From the NCBI RefSeq assembly GCF_017573465.1, contig NZ_JAGEPF010000034.1:58785-122784 (forward strand): 64,000 nucleotides of DNA, in the 5' to 3' direction. Position 1 is the stretch's first letter; each line of letters opens with the position of its first letter. Shown one piece after another: positions 58,363 to 64,000 of the stretch. The notes beneath the pieces were generated by a model, which saw nothing but the letters and a program-made list of their open reading frames with translations, did not search any database and was not told the DNA's origin. Source of the DNA: Actinomadura violacea. GTDB taxonomy: Bacteria; Actinomycetota; Actinomycetes; Streptosporangiales; Streptosporangiaceae. Both the position numbers and the translations under genes were made by a program.

Positions 58363-59424
58363 TCAGGACTTGCGCGCGACGATCAGGTCGCGGGAGATCG
58401 CCTGGTCGACGCGGTGCCGGAAGTCCAGGTAGCCGCCGGAGTCCTGCACCTCCAGCCCGCTGGAGGTCAGGATCTCCGCCAGCTCCTCACGGCGCCCCAC
58501 AAAGGTGTTCCAGGAGATCCCGATCGCGCCGCCGCGGCGCAGCAGCCCCGCCCACTCCGGCACCGCCGCCTCCAGCAGCTCCACCGGGCTGCGCGACAGC
58601 CGCGGCCCGGCCTTCTGGCCCCCGCGCGCGCCGCCCTTCGACCGGCTGCCGTGCTGCACGCCGTACGGCGCGTCCGTCACGATCAGGTCGAACGAGCCGG
58701 GCCGGAAGAACCGCCCCGCGCCGATCGAGTCGGCGTTGACGACGGTGATCTCCATCGTCTCGCCGCTCTTGTACAGCTCCTTGGACGCCCCGAGCGTCAC
58801 GTGCAGCCGCCGGCCCAGCACCGCCTTCTCCCGCCGGATCGGCGCGATCTCGGCCTGGTGCTTCACCCGGTTGTTCTTCAGCCACGTCTTGATGAACGCC
58901 GCGTAGGCGTCGAAGTCCTTGCCGTCGACGTCGATGCCCGCCGCGTCCAGCCCGTACATCATGGCCTGGTTCAGCGTCGTGCCCCGCCCGCACATCGGGT
59001 CGAGCAGCCGTGGCCTGCCCGTCACCAAGTCCATGGGGGAGTCGGTCGCCATCGCGGTGACGTTCAGCAGCAGCTTGGTGAAGTACTCGTTGGTCTTCCC
59101 CGAGTACTTCTGGATGGTCAGCAGGTCGCTGGGGAACAGATCGAGGGGCCGCAGCCCGACCGGCCTGAGCAGCTCGCCCTCGATCTCGAACAGCGCGTAC
59201 AGCGACGACAGGTTCGACAGCAGCCGGACGTCGGTCTCGCCGAGGCCGTCCGCCGAGAACGTCACGTACGGGACGCCGCCGATCGAGGTCTCCTCGATGT
59301 CGCGGACGCGGCCGCCGAGCGCCCGCTCGCCGAACACCGCCAGCTCGGCCTTCACCAGGGCCGCGGCGGACTGGGCGTAGACCCGGTTGTGGGAGGGGGA
59401 GACGAGGAGGCCGTACGAGGTCAC
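58363..59424 (-). CDS. TRM11-family SAM-dependent RNA methyltransferase-like protein
   Basis: 353 residues from the minus-strand start at 59424. SAM motif I is LLDPMCGRGTTL (residues 140-151), and the catalytic motif IV is FDLIVTDAPYG (DAPYG at 251-255, in place of the commoner DPPYG). An N-terminal region of about 110 residues may bind RNA. TRM11/Trm-G10 relatives methylate guanosine in tRNA, but bacterial members are little studied. The Ala in DAPY is a conservative change also seen in some family members. Confidence 0.82.
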   Translation of the reverse strand: MTSYGLLVSPSHNRVYAQSAAALVKAELAVFGERALGGRVRDIEETSIGGVPYVTFSADGLGETDVRLLSNLSSLYALFEIEGELLRPVGLRPLDLFPSDLLTIQKYSGKTNEYFTKLLLNVTAMATDSPMDLVTGRPRLLDPMCGRGTTLNQAMMYGLDAAGIDVDGKDFDAYAAFIKTWLKNNRVKHQAEIAPIRREKAVLGRRLHVTLGASKELYKSGETMEITVVNADSIGAGRFFRPGSFDLIVTDAPYGVQHGSRSKGGARGGQKAGPRLSRSPVELLEAAVPEWAGLLRRGGAIGISWNTFVGRREELAEILTSSGLEVQDSGGYLDFRHRVDQAISRDLIVARKS

Positions 59425-59456
59425 CGCAGGACATTAGCAGTTCGGCGGGGCGAGGA

Positions 59457-59488
59457 GAGGCCGCCGGGGAGACGTCCCCGGCGGCCTC
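59457..59488 (-). terminator. 14-bp hairpin with 4-nt loop
   Basis: GAGGCCGCCGGGGA (59457-59470) and TCCCCGGCGGCCTC (59475-59488) pair perfectly around GACG. It lies 33 bp after the stop of the coiled-coil gene on the minus strand. Confidence 0.8.
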
Positions 59489-59521
59489 CGCACGGCCCAT
59501 GGGCGGGCCGTTCCTCCCCGG

Positions 59522-60103
59522 TCAACCCGTCCGGACGCGCCTGCGCCTGTCCTTCCGCGACCTGCGCCTGGTCTGGTGCCGGACCGTCTCGCCGCCCCGC
59601 CGCTCGGTTCCCGCCTCGGCTCCCGGGGGCTGCTCGGCTCGGGGCGCCTGCCGGGACGTGCCGGTGTCGTCCGGATCGCCTGCCGGACGGCGCGCGTCCG
59701 TCCCCGCCCGGACGGCCGCGGGACTCTCGTCCGCCATGGGACGGACGGTGCCCGCCACGGCCTCGACCTCGACCTCGGCGGGCGCGGGCGACGGAATCGC
59801 GCGGGAGGCGGCGGGCGCGGCCCCGATCTCGGCGGGACGGTCCGCCGCCTCGACGGCCGGAAGGTCCGGCAGGTGCCGTGCGGCGGCGGTCAGCAGCTCA
59901 TGGACGCGGCTCTGCAGGCTCGCGAGGTCGGCGCGCGCGACGGCGGCCTGCGCCTTGGCCCGGCGGGCCTGGCGGCGGGCCTCGTCGCGCTCGGCCGCGA
60001 GCTGGTTCAGCTGCTCCCGGTAGGCGGCGCGCAGTTCGTCCAGCGCACTGGGCGCGCGGGTGCCGGCGCCGTCGGTCTCGTGCCGGTGCGACGTGCTGGT
60101 CAT
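59522..60103 (-). CDS. Coiled-coil protein with basic C-terminus, unknown
   Basis: 193 residues from ATG 60103; the GGGGAGGAG ribosome site is about 12 bp upstream. After a polar head comes a heptad-rich coiled coil (ALDELRAAYREQLNQLAAER, ARADLASLQSRVHELLTAA), then a Pro/Ala/Glu linker. The tail RHQTRRRSRKDRRRRVRTG is strongly basic and could bind nucleic acid or acidic lipids. No domain match recognised. Confidence 0.65.
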   Translation of the reverse strand: MTSTSHRHETDGAGTRAPSALDELRAAYREQLNQLAAERDEARRQARRAKAQAAVARADLASLQSRVHELLTAAARHLPDLPAVEAADRPAEIGAAPAASRAIPSPAPAEVEVEAVAGTVRPMADESPAAVRAGTDARRPAGDPDDTGTSRQAPRAEQPPGAEAGTERRGGETVRHQTRRRSRKDRRRRVRTG

Positions 60104-60189
60104 GGCGGGTCTGGGCTCCTCCCCCGAGTGGTCCAGTGCAAAGACGACAACGTGTACATGGAGCGCTTTCGTTCCCGGCGTGCGGAAGA

Positions 60190-61167
60190 TCACTCGCCCG
60201 GTTCGGGGCGCGGTGACAGGGCCGCCGACGGCAGGCCCGGGAACGCCTCGCCCGGGGCGCCGTCGCCCGCGCCCGCGCGCCACCTCGCCGACCGCGCCAT
60301 CGACCGCTCGGCGCTGTCGGCGGCGAAGACGCGCAGGTCGGCGGCGGGCGCGCCGGCGAGCGCGACGTAGGCGGGGACGAGGTCGTCCTCCAGCGCGGCG
60401 GCGAGCCGCGCGGCGCTGCGGGCGTTGGTGACCTTCACCGGCAGCCGGTACCCGGCCGCCGCGGCGACCGGCCGCACCGACAGGATCGACACCAGCTTGT
60501 CGCGCTGCGCGCGGTGGGCGTCCCAGTACGTCTTCGCGACCTGCTGCGGCGTGCCCCGCAGCTTGCCGCCGAGGACCCCGTACCCGTACACGGCGGCGTG
60601 CTCGGCGGCGAGCGCCGTCTGGATCGCCTGCGTCGCGGACCTGGCCGGATCGGCGGGCGGGTGCGCGCGGACCGTCTCGGCGTGGCCCGCCTCGCAGGCG
60701 CCGATGCTCGCCAGCAGCTGCGCCAGCCCGGGCGTGGCCTTGGCCGCGTCGGCCCGGCGCGCGGCGGCGGCGCGGTCCTCCGCCAGGCGCAGCGCCGCGA
60801 TCATCTGCGAGGGCCCGTGCGGCAGTTCGGCCGCGTGCGGCGGAGGGATCGCGCCGCCCTCATGGGCCCTGTTCCCCGAGCCGGGCACGTAGTGCCGCTT
60901 CAGGACGGCCAGATGGCGTCGGTGGTGCACCAGGACGGGGTCGAGACGGCGGGCCAGCGACGCCTCCGCGGCCTTCGCCGCCTCGTAGGTCGCGATGAGG
61001 TCCTGCTCGGAGGTGATCGCGCCGACGAGCGTCGCCACGTCCGGACGGGCCCCGTCGGCGCGGGCCGTGCAGCCGGCCAGCCACGGTGCCGCCAGCACGG
61101 CGCCGCCGCCCAGCAGCATCCCCCGGCGCGACACGGTTCCCGGCAGGCGCGGCACGGCCTCTGGCAA
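60190..61167 (-). CDS. Ferritin-like DUF4439 lipoprotein with Tat-type signal
   Basis: 325 residues from TTG 61167, chosen because GAGGAG lies six bases upstream; no ATG start gives a complete signal. The Tat motif VSRRGMLLGGG and lipobox APWLAGC show export of a folded protein and lipid attachment. Two ferritin-like helical parts follow, with Glu and His in AITSEQDLIATYEAAK and IQTALAAEHAAVYGYG. In Streptomyces a DUF4439 gene lies next to rimP in the same divergent orientation. Metal binding is inferred from the fold. Confidence 0.85.
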   Translation of the reverse strand: MPEAVPRLPGTVSRRGMLLGGGAVLAAPWLAGCTARADGARPDVATLVGAITSEQDLIATYEAAKAAEASLARRLDPVLVHHRRHLAVLKRHYVPGSGNRAHEGGAIPPPHAAELPHGPSQMIAALRLAEDRAAAARRADAAKATPGLAQLLASIGACEAGHAETVRAHPPADPARSATQAIQTALAAEHAAVYGYGVLGGKLRGTPQQVAKTYWDAHRAQRDKLVSILSVRPVAAAAGYRLPVKVTNARSAARLAAALEDDLVPAYVALAGAPAADLRVFAADSAERSMARSARWRAGAGDGAPGEAFPGLPSAALSPRPEPGE

Positions 61168-61419
61168 GGGAGTCTCCTCACCCGGTGGTGTGGTGGTGGC
61201 GGCCCGCGCCGCGCCGCCGGCTCCGGTCTCGGTCGCCGGACGCGTCCATCGGGCCAGCTCAAGCATTCCATATCCGGCGCGCCGGTGAGCTGTTCGAAAG
61301 GCCGCTGAGGTCTCCGGCTCTCGATAGTCTTGAGGAGTCAGCGGACAAGCGGTGACTTCAGCGACAGGTCCCGCCGCCCTCACCGGGCGGGCGGGAAGGC
61401 ACAACAGGAGGAGGGTCCC

Positions 61420-62085
61420 ATGAGCGTCGAGTCCCGCGGTGGCCGCGCTCAGGGGGGCCGCGCCCGGGGCGGACGCGGCGACGCGCCCGCGCGGCCCGCG
61501 CGCGACGCCGCCATCGCCGAGCTGACCGCGCTGCTCGCGCCCGCGGTCGCCGCGGCCGGCTTCGACCTGGAGGACGTCGACGTGCGCCCCGCCGGGCGCC
61601 GCCGGCTCGTCAAGATCGTCGTGGACGGCGACGGCGGGGTGGGCCTGGACGACATCGCCCGGCTGAGCGAGACCGCCTCCGGGCTGCTTGACGGCTCCGA
61701 GGTGATGGGCGCCTCGCCGTACGTGCTGGAGGTGACCTCGCCCGGCGTCGACCGTCCCCTCACCGAGCCGCGGCACTGGCGCCGCGCCGTCGGCAGGCTG
61801 GTCGTCGTCCCGCTGGCCGAGGGCGGCCAGGTCGAGGGCCGCGTGGTGGCGGCCGACGAGGAGGCCGTCGAGATCGACGTCGCCGCGGGCCGGGCCAAGG
61901 GGGCCGGCAAGGGCGGCGGCAAGTCCGCCGGACCGAGGGACACCGGGACGCAGCGCCGCCGGTTCGGCCTCGGCGAGCTGGGGCGCGGCCGCGTCCAGGT
62001 GGAGTTCAAGCCCTTGCCCGAGGGCGGCTCGCCCGTTCCACCCGGCGAGGCCGAGGAAACGCGTTCTCCGGCTGAGCCGGACTAG
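61420..62085 (+). CDS. rimP: Ribosome maturation factor RimP
   Basis: 221 residues from ATG 61420 with AGGAGGAGGG upstream. The N-terminal RimP domain shows AAAGFDLEDVDVRPAGRRRL and DDIARLSETASGLLDG, then VLEVTSPGVDRPLTEPRHWR, the hallmark block. It has a Gly/Arg-rich 25-residue N-terminal extension and a low-complexity insert GGGKSAGPRDTGTQRRR in the C-terminal domain, making it longer than E. coli RimP (150 residues). It helps 30S maturation and leads the nusA-infB operon. TAGTCT at 61325-61330 is a possible -10. Confidence 0.95.
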   Translation: MSVESRGGRAQGGRARGGRGDAPARPARDAAIAELTALLAPAVAAAGFDLEDVDVRPAGRRRLVKIVVDGDGGVGLDDIARLSETASGLLDGSEVMGASPYVLEVTSPGVDRPLTEPRHWRRAVGRLVVVPLAEGGQVEGRVVAADEEAVEIDVAAGRAKGAGKGGGKSAGPRDTGTQRRRFGLGELGRGRVQVEFKPLPEGGSPVPPGEAEETRSPAEPD

Positions 62086-62098
62086 AGGGGGGAACCTC

Positions 62099-63178
62099 GT
62101 GGACATCGACATGACCGCCTTGCGCGGCCTGGAGAGCGAGAAGGACATCTCGCTCGACGTGGCCGTCAAGGCCATCGAAGACGCTTTGCTCATCGCCTAC
62201 CACCGGACGGAAGGCGCCGCGCCGCGCGCGCGCGTCGAGCTGGACCGGCAGAGCGGGCACGTGACCGTGTGGGCGACGGAGACCGGCGAGGAGGGCGAGG
62301 CCCTCCGCGAGTACGACGACACCCCGACCGGTTTCGGCCGGATCGCGGCGACCACCGCCAAGCAGGTGATCCTGCAGCGGCTGCGCGACGCCGAGGACGA
62401 GCTGACGTTCGGCGAGTACGCCGGGCGCGAGGGCGACATCGTCAGCGGCATCATCCAGCAGGGCAAGGACCCGCGGAACGTGCTGGTCGACCTCGGCCGG
62501 CTGGAGGCCGTGCTGCCGCCGCAGGAGCAGGTGCCCGGCGAGCGCTACGAGCACGGCGAGCGGCTGCGCGCCTACGTCGTGCAGGTCCGCAAGGGCCACC
62601 GCGGCCCGTCGGTGCAGCTGTCGCGCACGCACCCGAACCTCGTCCGCAAGCTGTTCGCGCTGGAGGTCCCGGAGATCGCCGACGGCACCGTGGAGATCGC
62701 CGCGATCGCCCGCGAGGCCGGCCACCGCACCAAGATCGCGGTGCGGTCGCGCAAGTCCGGCGTGAACGCCAAGGGCGCCTGCATCGGGCCGCTCGGCAGC
62801 CGGGTCCGCAACGTGATGGCCGAGCTGCACGGCGAGAAGATCGACATCGTGGACTGGTCGGACGAGCCCGCCGAGTTCGTCGGGAATGCCCTGTCCCCGG
62901 CGCGCGTTTCCGCAGTCGAGGTGGTCGACCTCGACGGCCGCGTGGCACGGGTGATCGTCCCCGATTACCAGCTCTCCCTGGCGATCGGCAAGGAGGGGCA
63001 GAACGCCCGGCTCGCGGCCCGGCTGACCGGCTGGCGGATCGACATCAGGTCCGACACCGAGCCGGCGGCGGGCGGGCCGTCCGGGCGGACCCCCTCAAAG
63101 GCGCCCGAGGCGGGCGAATCCGGATCTTCCGCATCAGGAGAGCATGCGACAGGTCCCGCCGACGCCTCGGCGCGGTAG
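62099..63178 (+). CDS. nusA: Transcription termination/antitermination protein NusA
   Basis: 359 residues from GTG 62099. An N-terminal RNA polymerase-binding domain is followed by an S1 domain (REGDIVSGIIQQGKD near residue 115). KH1 and KH2 come next (IAAIAREAGHRTKIAVRSRK, GACIGPLGSRVRNVMAELHG, LAIGKEGQNARLAARLTGW). The acidic C-terminal repeats of E. coli NusA are absent, as usual in actinobacteria. It starts 14 bp after rimP. It modulates pausing and antitermination, including in rRNA operons. Confidence 0.97.
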   Translation: MDIDMTALRGLESEKDISLDVAVKAIEDALLIAYHRTEGAAPRARVELDRQSGHVTVWATETGEEGEALREYDDTPTGFGRIAATTAKQVILQRLRDAEDELTFGEYAGREGDIVSGIIQQGKDPRNVLVDLGRLEAVLPPQEQVPGERYEHGERLRAYVVQVRKGHRGPSVQLSRTHPNLVRKLFALEVPEIADGTVEIAAIAREAGHRTKIAVRSRKSGVNAKGACIGPLGSRVRNVMAELHGEKIDIVDWSDEPAEFVGNALSPARVSAVEVVDLDGRVARVIVPDYQLSLAIGKEGQNARLAARLTGWRIDIRSDTEPAAGGPSGRTPSKAPEAGESGSSASGEHATGPADASAR

Positions 63179-63182
63179 ACTC

Positions 63183-63485
63183 ATGAAAAGCGGCCGGGCG
63201 GTTCCGCGGCGCACGTGTGTGGGCTGCCGGGTTCGTACGGCCAAGTCCGACCTGTTGCACCTGGTGGTGGTCGAGGGCGAGATCGTCCCCGACCCCCGCG
63301 GGCGGCTCCCGGGCCGGGGCGCGCATCTGCACCCCGATCCGCGGTGCCTCGAACTCGCAGAGCGACGACGGGCGTTCCCGCGGGCCTTCCGCCTGCCCGG
63401 ACCGCTCGGTACCGACGCACTGCGGGAGCGGCTTGCGGGGAACGCCGCGCAGCAGCAGGATGGCCGAATGGTAAGCGACGTCTAG
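63183..63485 (+). CDS. ylxR: YlxR (DUF448) RNA-binding protein
   Basis: 100 residues from ATG 63183 (an upstream ATG at 63144 overlaps nusA). RRTCVGCRVRTAKSDLL and GRGAHLHPDPRCLELAERRR are the two YlxR signature blocks. In Bacillus the homologue binds RNase P RNA and modulates its activity. The position between nusA and infB is the conserved one. TAGACT just upstream could be a -10 element but is probably chance. Confidence 0.92.
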   Translation: MKSGRAVPRRTCVGCRVRTAKSDLLHLVVVEGEIVPDPRGRLPGRGAHLHPDPRCLELAERRRAFPRAFRLPGPLGTDALRERLAGNAAQQQDGRMVSDV

Positions 63486-63553
63486 TCGGAAGCAGGTCGA
63501 GATTGCTATGAGCGCTCGATGAGCACGCCGCGATGAGTACGGCAGGTTAACGA

Positions 63554-63580
63554 CGGTCCGGTGGCCGCACCCCCGGACCG
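63554..63580 (+). promoter_or_regulatory. Hairpin in the infB leader
   Basis: CGGTCCGG (63554-63561) and CCGGACCG (63573-63580) form 8 perfect base pairs around an 11-nt loop, ending 13 bp before the infB start codon. Its closeness to the ribosome binding site could affect translation. Confidence 0.45.
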
Positions 63581-63593
63581 AGTAGGGAGTGCA

Positions 63594-64000
63594 GTGGCCA
63601 AGGTCCGGGTTTACGAACTCGCCAAGGAGTTCGGTGTCGAGAGCAAGGTCGTCATGGCCAAGCTCCAGGAAATGGGCGAGTTCGTACGATCGGCGTCCTC
63701 CACGATCGAGGCGCCGGTCGTTCGCAGGCTTACCGAAGCCTTCTCCAACGGTTCGTCCTCCAAGCAGGGGGACAGGCGCGTAGGCGGCCAGAACCGGCCC
63801 CAGGGGCCGCGTCCGTCCGCGCCGCGTCCCGGCCCCCGCAGCAACGGCGGGCCGGAATCCCAGGGTGCGCGCCCGCAGGCGCCGCGGCCCGCCGGGCCCC
63901 GCCCGGCCGGCCCGCCGCGTCCCGGCGCCGGCACCCCCGGCCCCGGTGCGGGCGCCCCCGGCGGTCCCGCCGGAGCCCCGAAGCCGGGTCCGCGCCCGCC
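63594..64000 (+). CDS. infB: Translation initiation factor IF-2, N-terminal part (cut by window edge)
   Basis: GTG 63594 with AGGGAG upstream; 135 codons are visible and the frame runs off the window. The IF2_N module is complete (VRVYELAKEFGVESKVVMAK, LQEMGEFVRSASSTIEAPVV). It is followed by the Pro/Gly/Arg-rich low-complexity linker typical of actinobacterial IF-2, which ends the visible part. The GTPase domains must lie beyond. IF-2 places initiator tRNA on the 30S subunit. Confidence 0.95.
   Translation, partial: MAKVRVYELAKEFGVESKVVMAKLQEMGEFVRSASSTIEAPVVRRLTEAFSNGSSSKQGDRRVGGQNRPQGPRPSAPRPGPRSNGGPESQGARPQAPRPAGPRPAGPPRPGAGTPGPGAGAPGGPAGAPKPGPRP

Noticed and set aside
61168..62193. Upstream extension of the DUF4439 frame across rimP
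   Set aside because: The minus-strand frame stays open through rimP, but the Tat signal and ribosome site place the start at TTG 61167.
1..64000. tRNA, rRNA, CRISPR array, insertion sequence or integrase
   Set aside because: No cloverleaf-like GGTTCGAATCC-type segment, no spaced direct repeats of CRISPR type, no transposase or integrase motif and no terminal repeats flanking a block were seen by eye.

Overview
The window is about 72% GC DNA with dense genes, GTG and TTG starts, ATGA/GTGA stop-start overlaps and many GC-rich hairpins. This fits a filamentous actinomycete. A WhiJ-type XRE regulator with DUF397 partners and an RsbW-like ATPase, an F420-type luciferase-like oxidoreductase and many TetR repressors suggest a Streptosporangiales/Thermomonosporaceae-type genome such as Actinomadura. 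That genus call is inference. No rRNA, tRNA, CRISPR array, transposase or phage gene was seen.

Left part (0-24 kb): the 3' end of a TAP-type secreted peptidase, a DUF4081-GNAT acetyltransferase, two tandem paralogous HTH proteins, a HipA-like kinase/DUF3037 pair, a cyclase, a PP2C phosphatase next to a WhiJ/AbaA/DUF397-type module with a decayed duplicate, a DinB protein, an LLM oxidoreductase, a thioesterase and an MHS transporter. At 15.9-19.8 kb is a compact acid-sugar operon: KdgT-like permease, DUF1537 kinase, PdxA2-like dehydrogenase and DeoR regulator, best read as D-threonate/D-erythronate-type catabolism. A two-component system follows at 20.4-22.4 kb.

Middle (24-46 kb): TetR-controlled units (TetR/amidase around a perfect 20-bp palindrome, TetR/hydroxysteroid-type SDR, KstR2-like TetR beside an MMPL transporter), endonuclease V, a class C beta-lactamase-like hydrolase, nitroreductase, SMP-30 protein, an MprF-like DUF2156 protein, an orphan NarL regulator, a secreted double-LamG protein, a UbiA prenyltransferase and a PTH2-type peptidyl-tRNA hydrolase.

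Right part (47-64 kb): a xylose/ribose-type ABC operon (binding lipoprotein, ATPase, permease, second ATPase, ROK regulator) with strong hairpins after the binding-protein gene. Then come a flavin reductase, a YbhN-like membrane protein, a secreted beta-propeller, a HAD hydrolase, a TRM11-like methyltransferase, a coiled-coil protein and a Tat/lipoprotein ferritin-like DUF4439 protein. The window ends in the conserved rimP-nusA-ylxR-infB translation operon, with infB cut by the right edge.

In Streptomyces the DUF4081-GNAT gene follows ispG and lies only a few genes from rimP-nusA-infB. Here about 58 kb separates them, so the interior looks like a lineage-specific expansion of an old housekeeping neighbourhood.
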